Source: Lentisphaeria bacterium
Lineage (GTDB): Bacteria > Verrucomicrobiota > Lentisphaeria > Victivallales > UBA1829
Assembly (NCBI GenBank): GCA_003526375.1
Contig: DPDG01000050.1
Span: 123,093 to 187,092 of the forward strand
Direction: 5' to 3'
DNA length: 64,000 nucleotides
A program made the translations under genes and the position numbers. The notes under the pieces are model-generated. The model worked only from the letters and a program-made list of their open reading frames with translations, was not told the DNA's origin and did not search any database. Each line of letters starts with the position of its first letter. The first letter of the stretch is position 1. Shown here piece after piece: positions 36,466-44,513 of this stretch.

Positions 36466-36505
36466 TTGAATTACGTTTGAAATGATGTAGAATCTCTCAT
36501 GAGAG
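36466..36505 (+). promoter_or_regulatory. Promoter and palindrome before the membrane protein/murA pair
   Basis: TTGAAT (36466-36471), 16 bases, TAGAAT (36488-36493), then the perfect palindrome CTCTCATGAGAG (36494-36505) at the expected transcription start. It touches the AGGAGG site of the gene at 36522. Confidence 0.5.
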
Positions 36506-36521
36506 GAGGTATTCGGGGCGA

Positions 36522-37211
36522 ATGAAATCTTATGACTGTACAATTTGTTTTCAATTTTTCCGTTATATCATTCATGACAACGGTGTTCTGGAATATCTCG
36601 AACTGAGCGGAACCGGGGAAACAAAAAAATCAGAATCCTGTCCCCTCTCAGCTTATAACCCGATTCCGGAAAAAAAGAAAAAAGACAGTCCATATGCCGG
36701 CTTTCTGCTGTTTCTGTTTTTTCTTGCTCTGACTCTCAATCTGGTCAATCTCGTTCTGATTTATTTTTTCCATGCAGGATATGCAAAATCCATGATTCTG
36801 ACTGTCTTTCCTTTCGTTTTCCTGATTCCGCTTGTCCTGCGGAAAATTACTTACTGTTTTCCCTCATTTACCGACATACATCCGCTTACCATTACGGTCG
36901 GTTATCGCGAAAACCGGAAATCCGCGGAATTCCTGCGGGAACTCAGGCGCGCCATCGCAAAGCGTTTCCGGGCGCCGGAAGTAAGTTATGAAAACAGAGA
37001 GGCTTTTCTTGAAGCAGTCAGAGAAATGCGCGACAACAAACTCCTCACAGACAGTGAAATCCATGTGATCACAAGGCAGTATGAAAATCACATTCCATTT
37101 ACGCCGCTTCACACCTTTGTCGTCCTTGATGTTCTCAGGATGGACGGCGTCATTTCGGAAGAAGAATATCAGGAAATGAAATACGAAAGAATCTTTCACC
37201 CCAATCCATAA
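36522..37211 (+). CDS. Small two-helix membrane protein with SHOCT-like C-terminus, unknown function
   Basis: A 229-residue protein with an AGGAGGT site. It has a short cytosolic start (CTICFQFFRYIIHDNGV), a charged linker, then two hydrophobic helices (about 65-90 and 95-115) and a soluble end. The end contains two repeats of a short helical motif (MRDNKLLTDSEIHVITRQYE and MDGVISEEEYQEMKYERI), which resembles the SHOCT pattern of membrane-linked small proteins. I do not recognise a family. It lies 14 bases before murA. Confidence 0.7.
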   Translation: MKSYDCTICFQFFRYIIHDNGVLEYLELSGTGETKKSESCPLSAYNPIPEKKKKDSPYAGFLLFLFFLALTLNLVNLVLIYFFHAGYAKSMILTVFPFVFLIPLVLRKITYCFPSFTDIHPLTITVGYRENRKSAEFLRELRRAIAKRFRAPEVSYENREAFLEAVREMRDNKLLTDSEIHVITRQYENHIPFTPLHTFVVLDVLRMDGVISEEEYQEMKYERIFHPNP

Positions 37212-37225
37212 GGAAAACAAATCTC

Positions 37226-38515
37226 ATGCGCAGCCTTATCATAAACGGCGGAGCGGAAATCTCCGGAAATGTCACAATCGGTGGAAATAAGAACGCGGTG
37301 CTGCCGATGATCGCGGCATCCATCCTCACGAAAGAGGAGATCATCATGCACGATGTCCCCGCAATCAGCGATGCGGATGTCATGCTCAAGATCATTCAAC
37401 ATCTCGGAGCCAAAGTCACGCGTTCCGGGAAAACGGTCAGGATCAACGCGAAAAACATCACAAAAAGCGAAATTCCCAAAAGCCTCTGTTCCGCGTTGAG
37501 AACCTCCATCCTGCTGGCGGGTCCGCTGTCCGTCAGATGCGGAGAAGCGACCATCTACCCGCCCGGCGGAGACGTCATCGGGCGCCGCCGTCTCGACTCG
37601 CATTTCTATGGGCTGAAAAAACTCGGAGCAGTCATTCAGGGCGATTCCGTTCCTTATGAGTTCCAGACGGCGGCAAAGGGAATGCACGGAAGCGAAATCT
37701 TCCTTGATGAAGCAAGCGTAACCGCCACCGAGCACATTCTCATGACCGCCGCGGCGTGCCGGGGAACCACAATCCTGCGCAACGCCGCCTCGGAGCCCCA
37801 TGTGCGCCAGCTCGGAGAGATGCTGATCAAAATGGGCGCGGAAATCACCGGGCTGGATTCCAATACGATCATCATCAAAGGCAATCCGGAGCTTCACGGC
37901 GCGGAAGTCACGATTGAGGGCGACCACATCGAAGCGGCAAGTTTCATCGCGCTTGCGGCATGCACGCGCGGCGCGGTCAACATCGAAGGCAAACTTACGC
38001 CGCGCGACTACTGGATGACACGCCGCGTTTTCGAAAAGCTGGGAATCCGCTTCAAACTGCACCCCGGCCTGATCGAAGTCCCCGGCGGGCAGCGCATGAA
38101 GATTCAGCCGGATTTCGGCAACGCGATCCCCCAGATCTCCGACGGACCGTGGCCGCAATTCCCGAGCGATATGATGAGCTGTCTGATCGTATGCGCGACT
38201 CAGGCAAAAGGATCGATCCTCTTTTTCGAGAAAATGTTCGAGAGCCGCATTTACTTTGTGGACCGCCTGATCGCGATGGGTGCGAATGCGGTGGTCTGCG
38301 ACCCGCACCGTGTCGTCATCTCCGGCCCGGCGAAGCTTCGCGGCATCGAAATGTCAAGTCCCGACATTCGCGCAGGCATGGCGATGGTGCTTGCCGCAAT
38401 CTGCGCAAAGGGACGTTCCGTCGTCAACAATGCGGACACCATTTTCCGCGGCTATGAAGACATCTGCGCCAAACTGGAAAATCTCGGAGTGGAAATTTCC
38501 ATGGAACAGCATTGA
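37226..38515 (+). CDS. murA: UDP-N-acetylglucosamine 1-carboxyvinyltransferase (MurA) with Asp in the active-site Cys position
   Basis: A 429-residue enzyme of normal length that transfers enolpyruvate to UDP-GlcNAc, the first committed step of peptidoglycan synthesis, in the cytoplasm. Lys22-Asn23 (GGNKNAVLP) are conserved. The mobile loop, GGCTIG in E. coli, reads GGDVIG here (Asp116), so the Cys that fosfomycin alkylates is replaced by Asp. Asp at this position is known from mycobacteria and Chlamydia and gives intrinsic fosfomycin insensitivity while keeping activity. Other motifs such as SPDIRAGMAMVLAA are normal. Confidence 0.95.
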   Translation: MRSLIINGGAEISGNVTIGGNKNAVLPMIAASILTKEEIIMHDVPAISDADVMLKIIQHLGAKVTRSGKTVRINAKNITKSEIPKSLCSALRTSILLAGPLSVRCGEATIYPPGGDVIGRRRLDSHFYGLKKLGAVIQGDSVPYEFQTAAKGMHGSEIFLDEASVTATEHILMTAAACRGTTILRNAASEPHVRQLGEMLIKMGAEITGLDSNTIIIKGNPELHGAEVTIEGDHIEAASFIALAACTRGAVNIEGKLTPRDYWMTRRVFEKLGIRFKLHPGLIEVPGGQRMKIQPDFGNAIPQISDGPWPQFPSDMMSCLIVCATQAKGSILFFEKMFESRIYFVDRLIAMGANAVVCDPHRVVISGPAKLRGIEMSSPDIRAGMAMVLAAICAKGRSVVNNADTIFRGYEDICAKLENLGVEISMEQH

Positions 38516-38556
38516 CCTTTTTTTGAAATTCATATCCAACGACAAGGGAGAGAATC

Positions 38557-39552
38557 ATGAAAGCATTGCAGATTATGGCGGCAGCGGCGCTGATCCTGGC
38601 GGGAGGATGCGCGACAACATCAAACAATGATGAACAATACCGGCTGCTGACACAGCAGATGCAGCAGCTCAACAAAAATCTCGAAACTCTGACAAAGCAG
38701 CTCGAGAAATACAACAGACAGGCAACACAAAAAACAGGCAATCCTATCGTAAGAAACCGAGGTGACATCAAAACGCTGGCAACCATCAAACTGCCTAAAA
38801 ACCCGACAGATGAACAGATTATAGAATATGTTCAAAAGATCAGCAACGCAACGCGAGGGCAAAACGTTTTCGCTCCGGATGACATACAAGTAACGCTGTT
38901 AAAAAAAATCGGTCCCGGACACCTCGCCTTGCTGGACCCTTTTTTGAGCGAAAGTTCCCATCATCTCCATTATGCCCTGCCGTCACTGGTAGGCAAAGCG
39001 GACAAAAAAGCCGCATTGAAACATCTTCCGCAAGTTCCCGATCTGATCAAGCCAATCGTCCAGCATGGATGGACAGAGGAGGCAAAAGAAGGTTTTTTCA
39101 TGGCTCTGCAACATCGGTACAACACCTGGACAGCCTGCCAATACGCCAAATATTTCACAAAAACGCCGAAAGACCGCAGTCGCCTGATCGAACTTTATGA
39201 GACTGGAAAAGATACCTCGCGTCTATACTCTCTCATCAGCACATTTAAAGATATTGACCTGAAAAAAATCACTGACAATGCATGGAAAAACCATCGCTAT
39301 GCTCAGGACTGGATCAAGGCGAACTATGCAAAATATGCTGCGATGGTGGGCAATCTGGATGCCCTGTATGACTGGCTCTCAATCTTAGCGCGAAATTCTT
39401 ATATGAGCAACAATACGGACAATAATATCACCCTCGTCATGCTGACCGGGCAAACCGATGATATCAGGCAAATTCTGTCATGGTTCAATAAAAACAAGTC
39501 GAAACTGTATTTCGATGAAAAAGAAAAGACGTTCAAGGTCAGGGAGAAATAA
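38557..39552 (+). CDS. Lipoprotein with coiled coil, unknown function
   Basis: A 331-residue protein. The N-terminus is a signal peptide ending in LAGGC, so Cys18 is the likely lipid-modified residue. Residues about 25-55 are Gln/Leu/Lys-rich heptads that predict a short coiled coil. The remainder is helical, with HEAT-like pairs (HYALPSLVGKADKKAALKHL, TACQYAKYFTKTPKDRSRLI). No family recognised. It follows murA by 41 bases and may share its transcript. Confidence 0.7.
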   Translation: MKALQIMAAAALILAGGCATTSNNDEQYRLLTQQMQQLNKNLETLTKQLEKYNRQATQKTGNPIVRNRGDIKTLATIKLPKNPTDEQIIEYVQKISNATRGQNVFAPDDIQVTLLKKIGPGHLALLDPFLSESSHHLHYALPSLVGKADKKAALKHLPQVPDLIKPIVQHGWTEEAKEGFFMALQHRYNTWTACQYAKYFTKTPKDRSRLIELYETGKDTSRLYSLISTFKDIDLKKITDNAWKNHRYAQDWIKANYAKYAAMVGNLDALYDWLSILARNSYMSNNTDNNITLVMLTGQTDDIRQILSWFNKNKSKLYFDEKEKTFKVREK

Positions 39553-39637
39553 CGGGAGAACCGGGATGGCGGAACTTTGAAATGGAATGCAGAAAAAGCC
39601 GGGGTGGAAAAGTTTTCACTTTTCAGGCGGAGACGAC

Positions 39638-39665
39638 TTGATTTTCAAAATCCGGACGCTATGAT
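39638..39665 (+). promoter_or_regulatory. Candidate promoter for the EIIA-CBS/permease pair
   Basis: TTGATT (39638-39643), 16 bases, TATGAT (39660-39665), 42 bases before the start at 39707. Confidence 0.4.
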
Positions 39666-39706
39666 ACGGTAGAGCTGTTTGAAAAACCAACAAGGAAGAG
39701 TTCAGA

Positions 39707-40633
39707 ATGAATGTTCAGGTCAACCCTCACTTTTACAACTTCCTGGCGGAAGGCAACATCATCAGCGGCACCAAAGCTGAAACCGCACAGGAAGCCATCT
39801 CCGAACTGGCAAGGCTCCTCGCACGAAACACCGCGGGACTCAATGCGCAGGAAATCATCGAAGAGGTGATGCTCCGCGAAAAACGAATGCCGACGGTAAT
39901 CGGTTCCGGTCTCGCGGTGCCGCATGCACGTTCCGAACATGTCGACCGCCTCCTTGTTGCAATGGCGACGTCCGGCAAAGGAATTGATTTTGCGGTTCCG
40001 GGAAAACCGAAAGTCAATATCGTGATTCTCATTCTGACGCCCGCCGACGATCCGGGGCTCCATCTTCAGGTGCTTGCGGCTCTGGCGAAGGATTTCATGG
40101 AATCCAAAGTAGTCCGTGAAGTCGCAGAGCTTGCAACCCCGAAAGCGGTGCTGAATTATTTCACTTCGTCGAAAGTCGAAATCCCGCAGTTCCTGCGGGC
40201 GCGCGACGTCATGATCACAACGCCCGTGACTCTGCTGGAAAACAATACGCTCAATGAAGCGATCGAAATCTTCGCCACCAACAATATTGATGAGATTCCG
40301 GTCATCGACGATGTCCGGGAGCTGCGCGGAGTCGTTTCTCTCGCGGACCTCCTGAAATTCAGTCTGCCGGAACATATTCTGTGGATGGACGATCTTTCTT
40401 CCGTTTATCGTTTTCAGCCTTTTTCCGAAGTGCTCCAGACCGCCGACGAGACAAAGGTCGCCGACTTCATGCGCGAGGAATTCATTACGGTTCACGCTGA
40501 TATTCCCGCGGTCCAGCTCGCCAAACTGTTTCTGATGCACAAGCTCCAGAAACTTCTTGTCGTGGACGACTCCAACAGACTCGCCGGCATTGTCGAGCTC
40601 AAGGATTTCTGCGCCAAGCTGTTCTGGGAATAA
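39707..40633 (+). CDS. PTS EIIA (nitrogen/fructose-type) domain fused to CBS pair
   Basis: A 308-residue protein. Residues about 1-150 are an EIIA of the mannitol/fructose/Ntr class; the phosphorylatable His lies in SGLAVPHARSE. Two CBS motifs follow (RARDVMITTPVTLLENNTLN with NIDEIPVIDD, and DFMREEFITVHADIP with LQKLLVVDDSNRLAGIVELK), which bind adenine nucleotides. The permease gene follows 68 bases downstream, so the protein may control transport in response to phosphoryl flow and energy charge. No PTS transport subunit (EIIB/C) is in the window. Confidence 0.88.
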   Translation: MNVQVNPHFYNFLAEGNIISGTKAETAQEAISELARLLARNTAGLNAQEIIEEVMLREKRMPTVIGSGLAVPHARSEHVDRLLVAMATSGKGIDFAVPGKPKVNIVILILTPADDPGLHLQVLAALAKDFMESKVVREVAELATPKAVLNYFTSSKVEIPQFLRARDVMITTPVTLLENNTLNEAIEIFATNNIDEIPVIDDVRELRGVVSLADLLKFSLPEHILWMDDLSSVYRFQPFSEVLQTADETKVADFMREEFITVHADIPAVQLAKLFLMHKLQKLLVVDDSNRLAGIVELKDFCAKLFWE

Positions 40634-40701
40634 AATCAACTTTTCATCAAAGCTTCTTCTGATTCGGAAGATACCAAAATTCAATATAACAGGAGTGTAG
40701 C

Positions 40702-42462
40702 ATGCACGAAGAAGGATCGTCACAACTGAGCGTCAAAGATATGGTAAAAAGGATCGGCATCCTGATTGCCGTCAGCGCGGGAGCCGGAATACTCGGCGCA
40801 AAAACGGTATTCGAGGTTCACCAGGCGACGGCGGTGGCGGTTTTTCTGGCAATCATCCTCGGCACGCTGCTTTTCTGGAACATCCGTCTGGCGATCGCGT
40901 TTCTCGGACTTTCCGTCCTGATCTGCTCCAACTCGCTGGACATTGCGACTTTCGTGCAGTCTTCGGCGCTGGAAGTGATCCTGTTCCTTGTCGGCATGAT
41001 GATTATCGTCGGAGCACTGCGCGACCTCGGATTTTTTACATGGATCGTACAATTAATCGTGTCGATGCCGAATATTTCAGGAATGAAATTCATCGCGGTC
41101 ACAGCCGCCGCATCGGCTCTGCTGGCGTGTGCGGTGGATGAGGTCACTTCGATTATCTTCATTGCAACGCTGGTGTTTCAGGTCTGCGACCGCCTCAAGC
41201 TCAACCCTGTCCCCTATATCCTGATCTGCGTTCTGTGCACCAACGTGGGAAGCGCAGGCACCATGATGGGCAATCCCGTCGGCATCTACATCGGCACCAA
41301 AGGCGGGCTGACTTTCGGCGATTTCATGTGCTATGCGTTCCCGATCATGCTGCTGGCGCTCGCCGCCACGGTGGCGCTGACCATCTGGTATTACCGCAAA
41401 GACCTGGCGCAGTTCGATATCAGTCTCAAGGAGCGTCTTGCGCGCAATCTGACGCTCGCTCCGGTGATCGAGGTGCCCTACAAACAGGGACTCGCCCTGA
41501 TCCTCATCACGATCTGCGCCATCGCCATGCACCACCAGCTTGAAACATGGCTCGGCATCGGCAAGAACAGCGTCCTCCTGATCGCCCCGCTGGTCTGCTC
41601 CGGAGTCGTCATGATCCTCCGCCGCGACCGCGCACGGCATTATGTCGAACGGGAGGTGGACTGGTGGACTCTCCTCTTTTTCATGCTGCTCTTCGCCATC
41701 GCCGGGACACTGGAACATACTCATGTGGACCTCATCATGGCGGACTACTTCTCCAGTATCTGCGGTTCCAGCCATGCGGTTCTCGTCCCGTTCATTCTTG
41801 CGGTCACGGCAGTCGGGTCGGCATTCGTGGACAACGTCATTTTCGTGGCGGCGTTCTGTCCCGTGATCGAACAGCTCTCCGCAAGCGTGAAGGACCTGCC
41901 GCTCTGGTGGGCATTGTTGTTCGGAGCCTGCTTCGGCGGCAACATCACCATGATCGGAAGCACTGCGAATATTGTCGCTCTCGGAATGCTGGAAAAACGT
42001 TCCCACGCTCACGTCGGATTCTTTCAGTGGTTCAAGATCGGGGCGCTGGCGGCGCTCCTTGCCGGCGGTATCGCCTGGGGGCTCCTGATGCTGATGTCAC
42101 CGCTGATGCCGGACCGTCCGGCTCTTGTAAGGCATGAAATGCTCGACGGAGCCAGAACGTTCAGCGGCAAAAACGTCTACATCGAAGGAACGATCCATGC
42201 CACAGCCGCCGATTATCTGTTGCAGGAGGAAAAGATTGATCCTGAGGGCTATGAGGCATTCGAACTCCGTCCGCAGGGAGCCAGAACGCCTGTTTTCGTC
42301 TATGTCGCCAGAACTTCTCCCCTGCTGGAAAAGCTTCAAAAACTTCCGACAGAGCACTGTTTTTTCCGTGGCAGACTCTATACAAAAGACAGCGACCGTT
42401 TCAAGCCGAATGTCAACGCTCTTATCCTTGAGGAAATCACGCAGACAAAGCCCAGACGCTGA
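40702..42462 (+). CDS. SLC13/NhaD-type (CitM-like) ion-coupled permease with C-terminal soluble domain
   Basis: A 586-residue integral membrane protein with about 11-12 hydrophobic helices in the first 460 residues and the inverted-repeat loops typical of the ion-transporter superfamily (LCTNVGSAGTMMGNPVGIYI and CFGGNITMIGSTANIVALGM). Family members move carboxylates, sulfate or sodium/protons; the substrate is not predictable. The last 110 or so residues form a soluble domain (TFSGKNVYIEGTIHATAADY) of unknown type. The EIIA-CBS gene upstream probably regulates it. Confidence 0.88.
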   Translation: MHEEGSSQLSVKDMVKRIGILIAVSAGAGILGAKTVFEVHQATAVAVFLAIILGTLLFWNIRLAIAFLGLSVLICSNSLDIATFVQSSALEVILFLVGMMIIVGALRDLGFFTWIVQLIVSMPNISGMKFIAVTAAASALLACAVDEVTSIIFIATLVFQVCDRLKLNPVPYILICVLCTNVGSAGTMMGNPVGIYIGTKGGLTFGDFMCYAFPIMLLALAATVALTIWYYRKDLAQFDISLKERLARNLTLAPVIEVPYKQGLALILITICAIAMHHQLETWLGIGKNSVLLIAPLVCSGVVMILRRDRARHYVEREVDWWTLLFFMLLFAIAGTLEHTHVDLIMADYFSSICGSSHAVLVPFILAVTAVGSAFVDNVIFVAAFCPVIEQLSASVKDLPLWWALLFGACFGGNITMIGSTANIVALGMLEKRSHAHVGFFQWFKIGALAALLAGGIAWGLLMLMSPLMPDRPALVRHEMLDGARTFSGKNVYIEGTIHATAADYLLQEEKIDPEGYEAFELRPQGARTPVFVYVARTSPLLEKLQKLPTEHCFFRGRLYTKDSDRFKPNVNALILEEITQTKPRR

Positions 42463-42478
42463 CCATCGACCGGGCAGG

Positions 42479-42526
42479 AAATCATGCAATGCCTCCGTTT
42501 CTCAAAAGAGGCATTGCATGATTTTC
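42479..42526. terminator. Intrinsic terminator after the permease
   Basis: A perfect 17-base stem: AAATCATGCAATGCCTC (42479-42495) with its inverted copy (42508-42524), followed by TTC. It separates the convergent permease and marC genes. Confidence 0.8.
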
Positions 42527-42608
42527 ATGCGTCCCTCTCCTGGTCGGACAACTTTTTTATTGAAATCCTGGTGTAAAGTCTGCTCCCCCGGCAATCCGGG
42601 GAAACCGT

Positions 42609-43226
42609 TCACGGCACGAGGAAGCTGCGGACACCGGTGAAGATCATCTGCGAAGCCATTGCGGCAAGAATCAAGCCGGTGACTTTACTCAGGATCACGA
42701 TCACATGACGCCCGAATTTCTGCTCGATCCATGTCGCGACGAAAAGAATCGACGTCAGGCAGAACAACGCCAGCGCCAGAGCCCCCGCGCTCAGAAGATG
42801 AGTCTTCACGGTCGAGGCGTCCGCGCCGATCACCAGCAGAGCGGCGATTGTGCCGGGGCCGACGGTCACGGGTATCGCCAGGGGAACCACGGCAATATCC
42901 GAGATTCTCGCCTCGGAATCATCCTCCACAGCCAACGGCTTCTTATCCTCGACTTTGCCGTTGACCAATCCGACAGCGGACAGAAACAGCAGAGCGCCGC
43001 CGCCGATACGGAATGCGTCAAGTGTAATATCAAACGCCTCGAAAATCCATTTCCCGAAAAAGAGCAGAATCATGCACGTGCAGAATGCGGCGATCCCGAT
43101 CCGCAGCGCAAGCAGGCGCTTCTGGCGCATCGCCCACCCCTGCGTCATGGAAAGAAACATGGAAAGCACGAAAAACGGAGTCAGAAGAAATACAAACTTC
43201 AAGAAATTATTGATGAAGTAAGCCAT
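42609..43226 (-). CDS. MarC-family integral membrane protein
   Basis: A 205-residue protein with six hydrophobic helices. The family pattern is seen in AFRIGGGALLFLSAVGLVNG and IAVVPLAIPVTVGPGTIAALLVI, which match the two halves of the MarC/SNARE-like duplication. No transport role is firmly known for the family, and it should not be read as a proven drug exporter. Its leader carries a promoter at 43398 and a hairpin with T-run at 43292-43325. Confidence 0.9.
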   Translation of the reverse strand: MAYFINNFLKFVFLLTPFFVLSMFLSMTQGWAMRQKRLLALRIGIAAFCTCMILLFFGKWIFEAFDITLDAFRIGGGALLFLSAVGLVNGKVEDKKPLAVEDDSEARISDIAVVPLAIPVTVGPGTIAALLVIGADASTVKTHLLSAGALALALFCLTSILFVATWIEQKFGRHVIVILSKVTGLILAAMASQMIFTGVRSFLVP

Positions 43227-43291
43227 AAAATCCTCTTATAAAATTTTGCCCGACCTCCCCATATCGAATGCCCGGCACAAGCACCCGAAGG

Positions 43292-43325
43292 AAAAAAGAA
43301 TGACGCGGTTTTATCCGCGTCATTC
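43292..43325 (-). terminator. Terminator-like hairpin in the marC leader, possible attenuator
   Basis: GAATGACGCGG (43298-43308) pairs with CCGCGTCATTC (43315-43325). On the minus strand the stem is followed by six T (43297-43292). It lies between the marC promoter and start codon, with no other minus-strand gene upstream, so premature termination of marC mRNA is the likely role. Confidence 0.65.
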
Positions 43326-43397
43326 CACCGCCAGAAATTTCCCGCCTGATGTAATATACGATGCACTCATATAAAACGGGGATCATTCTCCGGGATT

Positions 43398-43425
43398 ATT
43401 ATACAGCGATTTTGAAAAAAAGCAA
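43398..43425 (-). promoter_or_regulatory. Promoter of marC
   Basis: On the minus strand TTGCTT (43420-43425), 16 bases, TATAAT (43398-43403). The leader RNA from here to 43226 would contain the hairpin at 43298-43325. Confidence 0.55.
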
Positions 43426-43512
43426 TTATCATCTCATGAATATTTGTTTTTCCTGCAATAAAGCAGTATGTTTATGAGACGGAAAAGAATCAAAAAGAGG
43501 GATTTTCGACAG

Positions 43513-44496
43513 ATGCAGGGTGAATTTGATCATTTTACACCGGAACAGTTTCTGCCGGATGTGGAGAAATTGCTGGGGGGGGGACTGACCGGATACGCCT
43601 GTGCGTTCACCAGCTATGTCAACAGAGTCTATGAACTTGAGACAACCTCCGGCGACCGGCTCGTCGCCAAGTTCTACCGTCCGGGCCGCTGGACGCCGGA
43701 AGCGATTCTCGATGAACACGATTTCGTTTTCGACTGTGCAGACAGGGAAGTAAACGTCGTCGCCCCCTACGAACTCACCAACGGTTCGACGCTCGGTTTT
43801 TCCGGCGGAGTACCGTTTGCGGTCTATCCTAAAAAACGCGGGCGCGAAGCGGAGTTTGAAACAAGGGAATCACTGCATAAAATCGGGGCGCTTCTCGGCT
43901 TCATCCACTCCGCAGGGGCACAGTATCCGGCGGAGCACCGCATGACCATGACGCCTGAAACCTTTGCAGGCGGCGCGCTGAAACGCCTGTTCGATTCCGG
44001 CATGGTGCATCCTGCGTGCGGACGGGAGCTGGAATCGGTCTGCCTCGACATCATGGACGAGGCGGAACGGGTTTTCCCCGATGAAAATACGTTCATCCGT
44101 ATTCACGGGGATTTCCACCGGGCGAACGTACTCGACCGCGGCGGCGAGGGGCTTCTCGCAATCGACTTCGACGATATGCTGAACGGACCGCCGGTGCAGG
44201 ACATCTGGCTTCTGCTTCCCGATACGCCGTCGAAAAGCCGCGGGGAACTCGCCGCACTGCTGGAGGGATATGAGCTTTTCATGGATTTTGACGATTCGTC
44301 GCTCCGCGCCGTCGAATCTCTGCGCGCCATGCGGATGATGCACTTTCTTTCCTGGTGCGCCATCCAGTCCGGCGACCTCAATTTCCACGCGACATTCCCC
44401 GACTGGGGATCGGAATCTTTCTGGCGGCGCGAACTCTGCGACCTCAAACGCCAGCTCGAACTGATCCGTTATGAACGGCGGAACTTCCGTCTGTAA
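43513..44496 (+). CDS. srkA: SrkA/YihE-like serine/threonine kinase
   Basis: The start at 43513 (MQGEFDHFTPEQFLPD) aligns with the family start and has GAGGGA upstream; an ATG at 43468 would add 15 basic residues. The 327-residue product shows the stress-kinase motifs YVNRVYEL, LVAKFYRPGRWTPEAILDEH, IRIHGDFHRANVLDRGGEGL (catalytic loop) and IDFDDMLNGP (metal-binding Asp). SrkA protects E. coli from stress-induced death. A run of nine G (43575-43583) near the start makes this gene prone to slippage. It is the first gene of the long MoxR operon (18 bases to the next start). Confidence 0.88.
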   Translation: MQGEFDHFTPEQFLPDVEKLLGGGLTGYACAFTSYVNRVYELETTSGDRLVAKFYRPGRWTPEAILDEHDFVFDCADREVNVVAPYELTNGSTLGFSGGVPFAVYPKKRGREAEFETRESLHKIGALLGFIHSAGAQYPAEHRMTMTPETFAGGALKRLFDSGMVHPACGRELESVCLDIMDEAERVFPDENTFIRIHGDFHRANVLDRGGEGLLAIDFDDMLNGPPVQDIWLLLPDTPSKSRGELAALLEGYELFMDFDDSSLRAVESLRAMRMMHFLSWCAIQSGDLNFHATFPDWGSESFWRRELCDLKRQLELIRYERRNFRL

Positions 44497-44513
44497 CCGA
44501 AGGAGGAAACGGC

